Positions 25,775 through 35,295 of a DNA stretch of 64,000 nucleotides are shown here, one piece after another. The stretch is from Paenibacillus sp. FSL A5-0031 (GTDB lineage Bacteria > Bacillota > Bacilli > Paenibacillales > Paenibacillaceae). A model generated the notes under the pieces. It searched no databases. It saw nothing but the letters and a program-made list of their open reading frames with translations, and had not been told where the DNA came from. The position numbers were made by a program, and so were the translations under genes. The first letter of the stretch is position 1. Each line of letters opens with the position of its first letter. The stretch spans positions 248,001-312,000 of the forward strand of contig NZ_MRTD01000005.1 of the NCBI RefSeq assembly GCF_001956295.1, written 5' to 3'.

Positions 25775-25804
25775 TTGAAACCGCTTTCCCTCTCGAAATA
25801 TAAT
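25775..25804 (+). promoter_or_regulatory. Importer promoter with CcpA cre site over the -35
   Basis: TTGAAA (25775-25780), an 18-nt spacer and TATAAT (25799-25804) make a strong sigmaA promoter. TTGAAACCGCTTTCC (25775-25789) matches the cre consensus WTGNAANCGNWNNCW at all but the last position and covers the -35. CcpA bound there would block initiation when preferred sugars are present. Confidence 0.75.
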
Positions 25805-25855
25805 AAACACAGGGATCAGGGCTACTAACATTATCAAAAGGGGGAAGTGTTCCAT

Positions 25856-27583
25856 ATGAAAAATTATAAAACAATGAAGATGATTTTGTTGTTATCGCTG
25901 TCTGCTTCAGCCATTACAGCATGCTCCAGCCAAGGAAATGACAAAGGAAACACATCCACATCTAAACCGTCAACAGAGAACAACCAGACTGAAGTCACTC
26001 CGCCAGATCCATTCGGTAAATACGCTGAACCGGTTACGGTTACAGAAGTGCTTGGATTTAATCCGCCTGAGGATTCAAGAACGCCAAAAGGAATTACACC
26101 AGATCAAAATGCTTACTTTAAAGATTTAAAAGAGATGATGAACATCGAAGTGAAATATAAATGGACCGTGCCTTCCAGCCAATTTGAACAAAAGTTCTCA
26201 CTTGCGATGGCATCGGGCGACCTGCCTGATATTTTGGAGCTGGACCCGAAAAACTTCGAGAAGCTGAAAAAGCAAGATATGCTCGCTGATCTGACAGAAG
26301 CATATGAGCAATATGCATCTCCTACACTTAAGAAATATATGGAGTCTGATGGCGGCTTTGCAATGAAGACTTATAACGCAGACGGCAAACAGCTGGCCAT
26401 TCCAGCTTTTGAAGATCCATTCCTATCCACGCAATTGCTTTGGATTCGGAAGGATTGGCTGGATAATTTGAACTTGCAAGCGCCTACGACAATCGATGAG
26501 CTGGAGAAGGTTGCAGAAGCATTTGTGAAAAACGATCCGGATCAAAACAAGCAAAATGATACTTATGGTATTTCATTGCAAAAAACATTGTTTTTCTGGG
26601 GCTTTGATGTAAGAGGATTGTTTAACGGATTCGGAGCTTACCCATCCATTGGTGATGCTCAGACGGCTTGGATCAAAAATGGTGAAGATAAACTAATACC
26701 GGGCCTTATTCAACCTGAGGTGAAGACGGCGCTTAGCAAGCTGCAGTCTTGGTACCAAAATGGCATTCTCAATAAGGAGTTTGCGCTGAAGGATGAGAAC
26801 AAAGCAGTAGAAGATCTTACTTCGGGCAAGGTAGGTATTTCCTACGGAGAATGGTGGTACCCGAACTGGCCGCTTAATTTAAATATTGACAAAGATCCGA
26901 AGGCTGAATGGATTGCTGTTCAAATTCCAGGGCTGGACGGTCCAGCAAAATCACTCGTTCCGAAAATTCGCGCTGGCAAGGTTTTCGCTGTAAACAAAAA
27001 AGCGAAAAATCCAGAAGCTGCAATTAAAATGATCAACTTCTATATCGAAATGGGCAACAAACAATATTTAGAGAAAAACAAAGCCGAGAATGGTTATGTA
27101 TACAACTGGTTTAATCCACGTATCTACAACCCGGCTCAAATTGAAACCATCTATACAGAAGTGAACAAAGCGCTCGACGCTAAACAAACTGAAATTACGC
27201 TGGATGACGAGAACTACAAGAATGTAGCGGATGTATTCAAAGCAGGAACCGATTTCCTCGCAGGCAATACAAAAGATGCTTCCAAAGGCGTCAATTGGGG
27301 TCAATATTACAGCCGTGCAGCAAAAGATGGCGGCTGGGGAACGACGCGTAAAATTAAAGAAAGCGGAGCGTTTGTAAACAATGAGTTCTATGGCCTTCCT
27401 ACAAAAACACAAGTAGAAAAAGGTGCTCAGCTTGATAAGCTTATGCAGGAATCCTTTACAAAAATCATTATGGGCGCTTCCATTGATGAATTTGATAAGT
27501 TCGTTTCAAGCTGGAAATCGCTAGGCGGCGATGATATTACAGCAGAAGTTAATGCATGGTACGGCGAGCAAGCGAAAAATTAA
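25856..27583 (+). CDS. Sugar ABC transporter substrate-binding lipoprotein (LplA/YtcQ-type)
   Basis: A 575-residue surface lipoprotein. The signal peptide has lipobox ITAC with lipidated Cys23, followed by a Ser/Thr/Asn-rich tether and a large extracellular solute-binding fold of the Paenibacillus LplA/YtcQ class (LASGDLPDILEL, WIRKDWLDNLNLQAPTTIDE, GEWWYPNWPLN). These proteins bind oligosaccharides. ATG 25856 is preferred over GTG 25847 because AAAAGGGGG (25837-25844) is better spaced. It is followed by two permease genes after a stem-loop that could stabilise this part of the message. No ATPase gene follows, as is usual for this class, which shares an MsmX-type ATPase encoded elsewhere. Confidence 0.9.
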   Translation: MKNYKTMKMILLLSLSASAITACSSQGNDKGNTSTSKPSTENNQTEVTPPDPFGKYAEPVTVTEVLGFNPPEDSRTPKGITPDQNAYFKDLKEMMNIEVKYKWTVPSSQFEQKFSLAMASGDLPDILELDPKNFEKLKKQDMLADLTEAYEQYASPTLKKYMESDGGFAMKTYNADGKQLAIPAFEDPFLSTQLLWIRKDWLDNLNLQAPTTIDELEKVAEAFVKNDPDQNKQNDTYGISLQKTLFFWGFDVRGLFNGFGAYPSIGDAQTAWIKNGEDKLIPGLIQPEVKTALSKLQSWYQNGILNKEFALKDENKAVEDLTSGKVGISYGEWWYPNWPLNLNIDKDPKAEWIAVQIPGLDGPAKSLVPKIRAGKVFAVNKKAKNPEAAIKMINFYIEMGNKQYLEKNKAENGYVYNWFNPRIYNPAQIETIYTEVNKALDAKQTEITLDDENYKNVADVFKAGTDFLAGNTKDASKGVNWGQYYSRAAKDGGWGTTRKIKESGAFVNNEFYGLPTKTQVEKGAQLDKLMQESFTKIIMGASIDEFDKFVSSWKSLGGDDITAEVNAWYGEQAKN

Positions 27584-27597
27584 ATCTTAAATCAATC

Positions 27598-27645
27598 AAA
27601 AGCGGGAGAGACGAGTCGAGGAGTCGACAACTCCTCCCGCTTTAA
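27598..27645 (+). terminator. Intercistronic stem-loop between binding protein and permease genes
   Basis: AAAGCGGGAG (27599-27608) pairs with CTCCCGCTTT (27634-27643), enclosing a GTCGA-rich palindrome. No T run follows. Such loops usually allow partial read-through and protect the abundant binding-protein message. Confidence 0.7.
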
Positions 27646-27673
27646 AATTAGCAGCTGGTTAGGAGGGTCATCT

Positions 27674-28564
27674 ATGAGAACGCTGAAAAAAGAATATGTA
27701 CTACATTTGATGTTACTGCCCGGTGTTATCGCTACTTTGATCTACGCATACGGTCCTATGGCTGGCCTAGTGATGGCTTTTCAACAATTTGAACCATTAT
27801 CCGGTTTTTTTAAATCTGAATTCGTAGGCTTTGACAATTTCCGTTACGTATTTGCGTTGCCGGATTTCGGTCAAGTGCTTTGGAATACGATCATTATTGC
27901 GATTTTCAAAATGATCCTGTTTTTGCTAGTTCCTCTTATTCTTGCGTTATTGCTAAATGAAGTGACAAGAAAATGGTTCTCAGGATTCATTCAATCTGCC
28001 ATCTTCCTTCCGTTCTTTCTGTCATGGACTGTGCTTGGCGGAGTCGTCATTGAATTGTTCTCGCTGAGCGGACCTGTTAATGGCTTGTTAACCGAAATTG
28101 GATTTCAGCCGATTATGTTTATGCTCGACAATGACTGGTTCAGAGGCATCGTCATTGGATCAGATGTGTGGAAAGGCATGGGCTACAATATGATTGTTAT
28201 GCTCGCTGCCATTGTAGGGATCAATGCAACGCTTTATGAAGCAGCAGAGGTTGATGGAGCAGGCAAGTGGAAGCAAGTGATGCACATTACGCTTCCAGGC
28301 ATTTCCCCCATACTCATTTTGCTTGGCGTATTAAGCTTAGGCGGAATTCTAAATGCTGGCTTCGAACAAATTCTAATTATGTATAACCCGACCGTTTATG
28401 AAGGCGCAGATATCATTGATACATTCGTTTATCGACTAGGGATGTTCAGCCAGCAATTCGGACCGGCAGCAGCAATCGGCCTCTTTAAATCGGTCATTTC
28501 ATTAGGGTTAGTATCCATTACCTACTATGCGGCTTATAAACTTAACAACTACAGAATATTCTAG
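27674..28564 (+). CDS. Sugar ABC transporter permease (LplB-type)
   Basis: A 296-residue inner-membrane permease with six predicted helices. The EAA loop that docks the ATPase is visible as EAAEVDGAGKWKQVMHITLPG (about 192-212). AGGAGGG lies just before ATG 27674. It forms a heterodimer with the product of the next gene. Hydrophobic blocks and length are normal for MalF/LplB relatives of this importer class. Confidence 0.9.
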   Translation: MRTLKKEYVLHLMLLPGVIATLIYAYGPMAGLVMAFQQFEPLSGFFKSEFVGFDNFRYVFALPDFGQVLWNTIIIAIFKMILFLLVPLILALLLNEVTRKWFSGFIQSAIFLPFFLSWTVLGGVVIELFSLSGPVNGLLTEIGFQPIMFMLDNDWFRGIVIGSDVWKGMGYNMIVMLAAIVGINATLYEAAEVDGAGKWKQVMHITLPGISPILILLGVLSLGGILNAGFEQILIMYNPTVYEGADIIDTFVYRLGMFSQQFGPAAAIGLFKSVISLGLVSITYYAAYKLNNYRIF

Positions 28565-28579
28565 AACGGAGGTAATACA

Positions 28580-29470
28580 GTGATACACAAACCATCAATC
28601 AGTAGAAAGCTTTTTGTCGTGTTCAATACGTTGTTGTTAACAGCGATCACGCTGCTTGGTATTATCCCGTTTATTCATTTACTCTCCATCTCACTTAGCT
28701 CGAATACGGCTGCGATGGCAGGAGAAGTTAAGCTTTGGCCTGTCGGCTTCTCCTTGGATGCCTATCAATACTTGGGGGAGAAGGTTGAGTTCTTCCGATC
28801 ATTATGGGTATCCGTACAGCGGGTCGTGCTTGGGACGGTTGTTAATATGCTGCTTGTATTTATAACTGCTTTTCCGCTTGCGAAATCTAATCATCAGTTT
28901 AAATTTAGAACCCCTTATGTATGGTTCTTTGCGATAACGATGTTTTTCGGCGGCGGGTTGATTCCTACGTATATCATTGTCAAAGATACAGGCATCATTG
29001 ATTCGATTTGGGCGCTCGTTTTGCCGGGTGCTTTGAATGTATGGAATATGGTGCTCATGCTGAATTTCTTCAGATCCATTCCAAGAGAACTGGATGAGGC
29101 AGCGACAATTGACGGCGCAGGACACTGGCGTGTACTTTGGCAAATTTATTTGCCTGTATCGCTTCCATCGATCGCAACGATTGGCTTGTTCACGATTGTT
29201 GGGCATTGGAACTCTTGGTTCGATGGCATTCTTTACTTGAATTCACCAGAAAAGTACCCATTGCAAACGTATCTGTCTACATTAATTATGTCGATTAATG
29301 CCCAAATGTCTTCCATGTCTATTGAGCAGCTTAAAGTGATGGACAACTTAAGCGAGAAGACACTTCGAAATGCGCAAATCTTTATGGGTGCTTTGCCCAT
29401 TATGCTCGTATATCCGTTCTTGCAAAAGTATTTTGTTAAAGGCATGACCGTAGGAAGCGTCAAGGAATAG
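28580..29470 (+). CDS. Sugar ABC transporter permease (LplC-type)
   Basis: A 296-residue permease with six predicted helices. The EAA motif is DEAATIDGAGHWRVLWQIYL (about 172-191), and the C-terminus ends in QKYFVKGMTVGSVKE, a very common ending in this family. The start is GTG 28580 with GGAGG at 28567-28571. It pairs with the LplB-type protein to form the membrane channel. Confidence 0.9.
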   Translation: MIHKPSISRKLFVVFNTLLLTAITLLGIIPFIHLLSISLSSNTAAMAGEVKLWPVGFSLDAYQYLGEKVEFFRSLWVSVQRVVLGTVVNMLLVFITAFPLAKSNHQFKFRTPYVWFFAITMFFGGGLIPTYIIVKDTGIIDSIWALVLPGALNVWNMVLMLNFFRSIPRELDEAATIDGAGHWRVLWQIYLPVSLPSIATIGLFTIVGHWNSWFDGILYLNSPEKYPLQTYLSTLIMSINAQMSSMSIEQLKVMDNLSEKTLRNAQIFMGALPIMLVYPFLQKYFVKGMTVGSVKE

Positions 29471-29501
29471 AAAGACTTACAACATCGAGGAGAGATTAAT
29501 T

Positions 29502-30764
29502 ATGAAAAAAGTTACGGTTGCCATAATTGGAGCGGGTTTGCGGGGTGTCAACTATTTGGAGTATGCTCTTGCTCATCCCAATGAGCTGCAAGTTGTAGCT
29601 GTTGCAGAGCCGGTTGCAGAGCGCAGGGAGAGCTTCCAAGCTAGACATAACATTGCAGATAATATGTGTTTTGAGAACTGGGATGATTTTTTCGCTATGC
29701 CAAAACTAGCGGATGCCGTACTCATCTGCACGCAAGATAAACAGCATTTCGATCCGACAATGAAAGCACTTGAAGCAGGTTATCATGTGCTGCTTGAGAA
29801 GCCGATGTCTCCCGATGCCAAAGAATGTTTACTTATGGGAGAAAAGGCATCTCAGTTAAACCGAGTGTTTTCGATTTGTCATGTGCTTCGTTATACGAAT
29901 TTTTTCTCTACCATTAAAGAATTATTAGAAAAAGAAACAATTGGTAAATTAATGTCTATCACGCATAATGAAAATGTAGGGTTCTGGCATCAAGCGCATA
30001 GCTTCGTAAGAGGAAACTGGAGCCGGAAAGAGGATTCCAGTCCAATGATTCTAGCGAAGTCCTGTCATGATCTGGACATCTTGCTCTGGTTGGCTGGTTC
30101 GGAATGTGTTCGTGTATCCTCCTTCGGATCACTCTCCCATTTTACAGCCGATCAAGCGCCGGCAGGAGCGCCGTTACGCTGCTTAGACGGGTGTCCAGTG
30201 GCAGACGAATGTCTCTACTACGCGCCTAATTACTATTTAACAGAGGATACGAATTGGCCAACTTCGGCAATTAGTAATGATCTGAGCTATAGTGCGCGTT
30301 ATAAGGCGCTTGAGGAAGGACCTTACGGCAGATGCGTCTATCATTGTGACAACGATGTGGTTGACCACCAGGTTGTGAATTTGGAGTTTGCGAATTCCGT
30401 CACAGCAGCATTTACGATGAGCGCATTTACTAGAGATGTCAGCCGCACAATCAAGCTTATGGGAACCAAAGGTGAAATCCGCGGCGCCATGGAGAAAAAT
30501 GAAATTGAAGTAATTCATTTTGGCAGCGGCAAGATTGAACGAATCTCATTTGAAGACATGGGAGGTCATGTTGGCCACGGCGGCGGTGATATGGGTTTAC
30601 TTAAGGATTTCTTAAAGCTGGTAAGAGAAGATGGCAAGAGTGAGGGGCTTACCTCGGCAAGTCAATCCGTTCAAAGCCATTTAATGGCCTTCGCGGCGGA
30701 GCAATCTAGAGTGGATGGAAACAGTATCAATCTCAAAGATTTTGCAGAAAGCATTCTAATTTAA
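29502..30764 (+). CDS. Gfo/Idh/MocA-family NAD(P)-dependent oxidoreductase
   Basis: A 420-residue cytosolic dehydrogenase. The N-terminal Rossmann fold has VAIIGAGLRGVNYLEY as its dinucleotide loop, then LLEKPMSPDAKE with the EKP motif Lys, and a C-terminal alpha/beta substrate domain (about 125-370) containing a cysteine-rich DGCPVADECLYYAP segment. Family members oxidise, reduce or epimerise sugars or remove hexosamine groups. It sits between the sugar importer and the glycosidase genes, so it probably acts on a sugar released inside the cell. The exact reaction is unknown. Confidence 0.85.
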   Translation: MKKVTVAIIGAGLRGVNYLEYALAHPNELQVVAVAEPVAERRESFQARHNIADNMCFENWDDFFAMPKLADAVLICTQDKQHFDPTMKALEAGYHVLLEKPMSPDAKECLLMGEKASQLNRVFSICHVLRYTNFFSTIKELLEKETIGKLMSITHNENVGFWHQAHSFVRGNWSRKEDSSPMILAKSCHDLDILLWLAGSECVRVSSFGSLSHFTADQAPAGAPLRCLDGCPVADECLYYAPNYYLTEDTNWPTSAISNDLSYSARYKALEEGPYGRCVYHCDNDVVDHQVVNLEFANSVTAAFTMSAFTRDVSRTIKLMGTKGEIRGAMEKNEIEVIHFGSGKIERISFEDMGGHVGHGGGDMGLLKDFLKLVREDGKSEGLTSASQSVQSHLMAFAAEQSRVDGNSINLKDFAESILI

Positions 30765-30779
30765 AGAGGTGCAAGATGT

Positions 30780-32441
30780 ATGAATAATCCAGTTCAATTT
30801 GAGACGAAGTTACTAAGCTCATTGACAAAAGTATTCGCAGATGAGACGCCAACCGAACAAGCCTTTCAAAGCGCTTCTGCGCTTTTCGGCGAAACCTATT
30901 CCTTCCAAGTCGCATACACCTCAGATACGCTCTTAAAAAATATAAATGTAAACATCGACTCCGACCTTGCAGACCGTATTTTGATTAGATCTGTTGGTCT
31001 GGCTCCTTCGGAGATGCCTTGTTTCCAAAATCCTGATGATAACGTCCTGCGCACGACACCGGGACTATATCCAGATCCATTGTATGAGCTGAATCAACAA
31101 TCCGTTAATGCGGTTCCCGAGCAGTGGCGTTCCATTTGGGTGAGTGTGGAGCTTGATGAATCTGTCGCTGCGGGTGTTCATTCCATTCAATTCTCCTTCC
31201 AATCAGAGGAAGGGGAGTCCTTAGCGGTATCCGATGTATTTCAGTTGACAGTCATCCCTGCCGCATTGCCCGCGCAGCAGTTAATTCACACGGAATGGTT
31301 TCATGTGGATTGTATTGCAACACAGTATGGTGTCGAAGTCTTTAGTGAAGCGCATTGGACGCTTCTGGAACGTTATGTGGACGCGATGGTCAAGCACGGC
31401 ATGAACATGGTATTGACGCCACTATTCACGCCGCCGCTCGATACCCTTGTTGGAGGAGAACGTCCAACTGTCCAACTGGTGAAAGTTGATGTGGAGGGAG
31501 ATACTTATACATTTGGCTTTGATCAGCTTACGCGGTGGGTAAAGATGTGCAAGAAGTTGGATGTGAAATACTTTGAGTTTTCACATTTGTTTACGCAATG
31601 GGGAGCAAAGTGCGCTCCGAAAATTATGGGAACGGTACAAGGAGAAGAGAAAAAGCTATTCGGCTGGGAGACGGATGCATCTTCAGAAGAATATCGCAGC
31701 TTCTTGGATCAATTCTTGCCGAGCCTTGATCGCTACTTGAAAGAAAATGGACTGGATGAGCAAAGCTGGTTCCATATTTCGGATGAGCCGGACCTCAGTC
31801 AATTGGAATCCTATCAGGCTGCCAGCCAGATCGTGCGTAAGCATTTGTCTGATTATCCTATTATGGACGCGCTGTCTGATTTGGATATGTATGAGCGGGG
31901 TCTAGTGCAAAGACCGATTCCGGGAAACAATCATATCGAACCGTTTCTGGAGTATGGCGTTCCGGATTTATGGACTTATTATTGCTGTGCGCAGCATCAA
32001 GAAGTATCCAATCGTTTTTTTAACATGCCTTCCTCTAGAAACCGGATTATTGGGCTTCAGTTGTATAAGTTTGGATTGAAGGGCTTCCTGCATTGGGGCT
32101 TTAATTTCTGGTATTCGCAGTACTCCATCGATCAGAAGCTGGATCCCTATCGGTCAACGGATGCAAAGCTTGCGTTTCCTTCGGGAGATTCCTTCTTGGT
32201 TTATCCTGGCGAAGAGGGTCCAATCGAGTCAATTCGCTTGGAAGTTCTCTATGAGGCGATGCAAGACTTGCGCGCACTCGAGCTGCTAGAGCAGAAGATT
32301 GGCAAAGAACAGACGATAAAGCTGTTGGAAGAGGGTTTGCAAGAACCATTGACGTTCTCTGTTTATCCAAAGGGCAGTGGGGAATGGCTGTTAGCGGCAA
32401 GAGAGAGAATCAATCAGGCTATAGCGAGTCATTATGCTTAA
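30780..32441 (+). CDS. DUF4091 protein, probable GH123-like glycosidase
   Basis: A 553-residue protein without signal peptide, so cytosolic. An N-terminal beta-sandwich (about 30-170) precedes a (beta/alpha)8-like domain and the DUF4091 region near the C-terminus (LGLQLYKFGLKGFLHWGFNFW). The Asp335-Glu336 pair in HISDEPDL is placed like the catalytic Asp-Glu pair of GH123 beta-N-acetylgalactosaminidases, to which DUF4091 proteins are related. This suggests substrate-assisted cleavage of an N-acetylated sugar, which is an inference. It lies between the dehydrogenase and beta-galactosidase genes in the same direction. Confidence 0.75.
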   Translation: MNNPVQFETKLLSSLTKVFADETPTEQAFQSASALFGETYSFQVAYTSDTLLKNINVNIDSDLADRILIRSVGLAPSEMPCFQNPDDNVLRTTPGLYPDPLYELNQQSVNAVPEQWRSIWVSVELDESVAAGVHSIQFSFQSEEGESLAVSDVFQLTVIPAALPAQQLIHTEWFHVDCIATQYGVEVFSEAHWTLLERYVDAMVKHGMNMVLTPLFTPPLDTLVGGERPTVQLVKVDVEGDTYTFGFDQLTRWVKMCKKLDVKYFEFSHLFTQWGAKCAPKIMGTVQGEEKKLFGWETDASSEEYRSFLDQFLPSLDRYLKENGLDEQSWFHISDEPDLSQLESYQAASQIVRKHLSDYPIMDALSDLDMYERGLVQRPIPGNNHIEPFLEYGVPDLWTYYCCAQHQEVSNRFFNMPSSRNRIIGLQLYKFGLKGFLHWGFNFWYSQYSIDQKLDPYRSTDAKLAFPSGDSFLVYPGEEGPIESIRLEVLYEAMQDLRALELLEQKIGKEQTIKLLEEGLQEPLTFSVYPKGSGEWLLAARERINQAIASHYA

Positions 32442-32472
32442 TGATTTAACTATTTTATAAGGCGGGAAATAG

Positions 32473-34224
32473 ATGACTACATTTAATTATTCTGGATCTT
32501 CATTTTATTATAATGATCAGCCGATACGTCTTCTCTCAGGAGCTTTTCATTATTTTCGAACTGTACCTGAGCATTGGCAAGATCGACTTGCAAAATTAAA
32601 AGCCTGCGGTCTCAATACCGTGGAAACATATGTCCCATGGAATCTTCACGAGCCGAAGAAAGGCCAATTTTATTTTGAAGGCATGGCGGATATCGTTCGT
32701 TTTATTGAGCTGGCTGGAGAAATCGGGCTGCATGTGATTGTTCGCCCAGCGCCTTATATTTGTGCGGAATGGGAATTTGGCGGATTGCCAGCTTGGCTGC
32801 TGGCGGACCCTGATATGCGTCTGCGCTGCTACCATAAGCCGTTTCTAGATCATGTAGATGCTTATTATGATGTGCTGCTTCCGAAATTAAAACCGCTCCT
32901 ATGCACGAGTGGCGGGCCGATCATCGCGATGCAGGTCGAGAATGAATATGGAAGCTACAGCAATGACAAACGCTACTTGATTCATCAAAAAGAAAGCATG
33001 ATTGCTCGTGGAATAGACGTTTTGCTATTCACTTCCGATGGACCAGAAGATGCGATGCTGCAAGGCGGTATGATCGATGGTGTTCTGGCAACGGTGAATT
33101 TTGGGTCTCGGCCAGCAGAAGCGTTCGAGAAGCTTAAGCAATATCAACCGGATGCGCCATTTATGTGTATGGAATATTGGAACGGTTGGTTTGATCATTG
33201 GGGGGAGGAGCATCATACCCGTCCCGCTGAGGATGTCGCGAGTGTGCTTGATGAAATGCTTAGTCTGAACGGATCCGTTAATTTCTATATGTTCCATGGC
33301 GGAACAAACTTTGGTTTCTACAACGGAGCGAACGGCCATACAGCGGATAGCTATGAACCTACAGTGACTAGCTATGATTATGATGCTTTGCTAAATGAAT
33401 CCGGTGAACCGACCGCTAAATATTATGCGGTGCGCGATGTTATCTCCAAATATGTGGATGTACCTGCATGTGAATTGCCAGCTCCGATCGCTAAGAAAGC
33501 GTATGGACAAGTGAAAATGACCGAGCAAGCTTCATTAACGGCTAATTTGGACAACATCTCTGCACCTATTTATACGGCATACCCTGAGACAATGGAAAAG
33601 CTGGGGCAGGATTACGGATTTATCCATTATCGTACGTTTATTAGCGGACCTCGTCCTAAAGATCAGTTTTTCTTGCAAGACGTGCATGACCGTGCACAAA
33701 TTTTCCTTAACGGACAGCCGGCTGGTGTTCTGGACCGCGTCCATACTGATGTGAAAATAGAATTTGAAGTGCCTGCTGAAGGAGTAGAGGTCTCTATCCT
33801 TGTTGAGAATTTAGGCCGGGTTAATTATGGACCTTATATGAAAGACCGGAAAGGGATTACCGAAGGGGTACGTTTTGGGCGCCAGTTCTTGTCGGATTGG
33901 ACGACGTACACGTTACCTCTAACGGAATTATCGGGTCTGCAATTCGGGAGCATCACGGAACAAACAGGTCCGAGCTTCTTCCGAGGAACGTTAATTGTGG
34001 ATGAGCCATGTGATACTTTCCTTAGTTTGGAAGGGTGGACCAAAGGGGTCGTGTTCATCAATGGTTTCAATCTGGGTCGTTATTGGGATATTGGACCGCA
34101 GAAGAGATTGTATGTGCCAGGTCCATTATTGAAGCAAGGCAATAATGAGATTATTATCTTTGAATTGCATGGAACGACTGATAGCACCGTTAGCTTCTTG
34201 GATCAACCTGATCTAGGCTCTTAA
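32473..34224 (+). CDS. Beta-galactosidase, glycoside hydrolase family 35
   Basis: A 583-residue cytosolic exo-glycosidase that removes terminal beta-galactose. The GH35 (beta/alpha)8 domain shows RLLSGAFHYFR at its start, Glu158 as acid/base in QVENEYGSY and Glu234 as nucleophile in MCMEYWNGWFDHWG. Beta-sandwich domains at about 380-580 end in GFNLGRYWDIGPQKRLYVPG. There is no signal peptide, so it must act on imported oligosaccharides. It follows the DUF4091 gene by 31 nt; together they suggest a galactose- and N-acetylhexosamine-containing substrate. Confidence 0.94.
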   Translation: MTTFNYSGSSFYYNDQPIRLLSGAFHYFRTVPEHWQDRLAKLKACGLNTVETYVPWNLHEPKKGQFYFEGMADIVRFIELAGEIGLHVIVRPAPYICAEWEFGGLPAWLLADPDMRLRCYHKPFLDHVDAYYDVLLPKLKPLLCTSGGPIIAMQVENEYGSYSNDKRYLIHQKESMIARGIDVLLFTSDGPEDAMLQGGMIDGVLATVNFGSRPAEAFEKLKQYQPDAPFMCMEYWNGWFDHWGEEHHTRPAEDVASVLDEMLSLNGSVNFYMFHGGTNFGFYNGANGHTADSYEPTVTSYDYDALLNESGEPTAKYYAVRDVISKYVDVPACELPAPIAKKAYGQVKMTEQASLTANLDNISAPIYTAYPETMEKLGQDYGFIHYRTFISGPRPKDQFFLQDVHDRAQIFLNGQPAGVLDRVHTDVKIEFEVPAEGVEVSILVENLGRVNYGPYMKDRKGITEGVRFGRQFLSDWTTYTLPLTELSGLQFGSITEQTGPSFFRGTLIVDEPCDTFLSLEGWTKGVVFINGFNLGRYWDIGPQKRLYVPGPLLKQGNNEIIIFELHGTTDSTVSFLDQPDLGS

Positions 34225-34288
34225 AATAAGACGACTATAACTTGAATTGGATAACCAGTATATATTGAACGGAAATAAATGACTTGGG

Positions 34289-34326
34289 CAAGGGCGTAGG
34301 CACAAATGTGCTTACGCCCTTGTTTA
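34289..34326 (+). terminator. Terminator after the GH35 gene
   Basis: CAAGGGCGTAGGCACA (34290-34305) pairs with TGTGCTTACGCCCTTG (34307-34322) around a tight loop, followed by TTTATGTTT. The deacetylase gene 30 nt downstream may still receive read-through. Confidence 0.75.
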
Positions 34327-34355
34327 TGTTTCAACTTCAATTAGGGGGAGAGCAA

Positions 34356-35237
34356 ATGAATTCCAAATTAGGATATAAACAATCAGATCGATTATTAATT
34401 ATTAATGCGGATGATTATGGAATAACATGGGGAACCAATGAGGCTATTCATACATTATTTCAACAGGCTGCCATTACCTCAACTTCAATAATGATTCCCT
34501 GCCGAGCAGCCAAAGAAGCTTTAAGCAGGGGTGATATTCAGACTATCGAGCACGCCGGAATTCATTTGACATTATCAAGTTCAGAGCATCAAGGATATAA
34601 GCTTGTGTATCTTGAGAATCCGCTCCACAGCCTTGTTAATTCAGCTAATGAATTTTTTACAGATATCGCATTTTTAGAGTCCAATGCTGATCTGGATGAG
34701 GTTAGGCTTGAAATGCAAGCTCAAATTACATATGCGATTTCTCAAGGGATTGATCCCACTCATCTTGACAGTCATGCAGGGAGCATCTTTGGTCTAAACA
34801 CAGGACGTGATTTTCTAGATATAGCACTAGATTTATGCCAAGAGTATCAACTGCCCTTTAATTTGCCTAGAAGAATTCTAATGCAGCCGTTTATAAACGA
34901 AGAGCAAAAGGAGAGATTTTCCGAACGAATTTCTTCAGCGGACAGGCGCGGTATTTTCCTCATTGATGATATTATTTCCCTTCCCTATTGCCGTAGCACG
35001 AATGCAGAGTACGAGACGGTGAAGGCGCAGCTTGTATCCATGATCAAAAACCTAAAGTCTGGTATCACCCAGTTAACTGTTCATCCGTCTATCATTACTG
35101 ATGAACTAAAGCAATTCACAAACTGTTGTATGGAAAGGGAAATTGAATTCCGCTTACTTTGTGATTGGGATTTAAAGCAGCTCTTCCTAAAGGAAAACAT
35201 CAAGCTCATTTCGTGGAAGGACATTCGTGACCTATAA
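34356..35237 (+). CDS. ChbG/YdjC-family carbohydrate deacetylase
   Basis: A 293-residue cytosolic metal-dependent deacetylase. The family signature is INADDYGIT (metal-binding Asp20), followed by HLTLSS and HLDSHAG with His136, Asp138 and His140, and TVHPS near the C-terminus. Relatives remove an N-acetyl group from chitooligosaccharides or other N-acetyl sugars. ATG 34356 is chosen for its GGGGGAGAG ribosome binding site; an upstream ATG at 34284 lies inside the preceding terminator hairpin. Its place after glycosidase genes supports breakdown of an acetylated amino-sugar glycan. Confidence 0.88.
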   Translation: MNSKLGYKQSDRLLIINADDYGITWGTNEAIHTLFQQAAITSTSIMIPCRAAKEALSRGDIQTIEHAGIHLTLSSSEHQGYKLVYLENPLHSLVNSANEFFTDIAFLESNADLDEVRLEMQAQITYAISQGIDPTHLDSHAGSIFGLNTGRDFLDIALDLCQEYQLPFNLPRRILMQPFINEEQKERFSERISSADRRGIFLIDDIISLPYCRSTNAEYETVKAQLVSMIKNLKSGITQLTVHPSIITDELKQFTNCCMEREIEFRLLCDWDLKQLFLKENIKLISWKDIRDL

Positions 35238-35295
35238 CGATCAATTAATGGGCAACAGCGTATTGTTTAGCTTTGATCATTCCATGAATAAAGTT

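Noticed and set aside
34284-34355. Longer start (ATG 34284) for the ChbG/YdjC gene
   Set aside because: It falls inside the terminator of the GH35 gene and lacks a ribosome binding site; ATG 34356 has a very good one.
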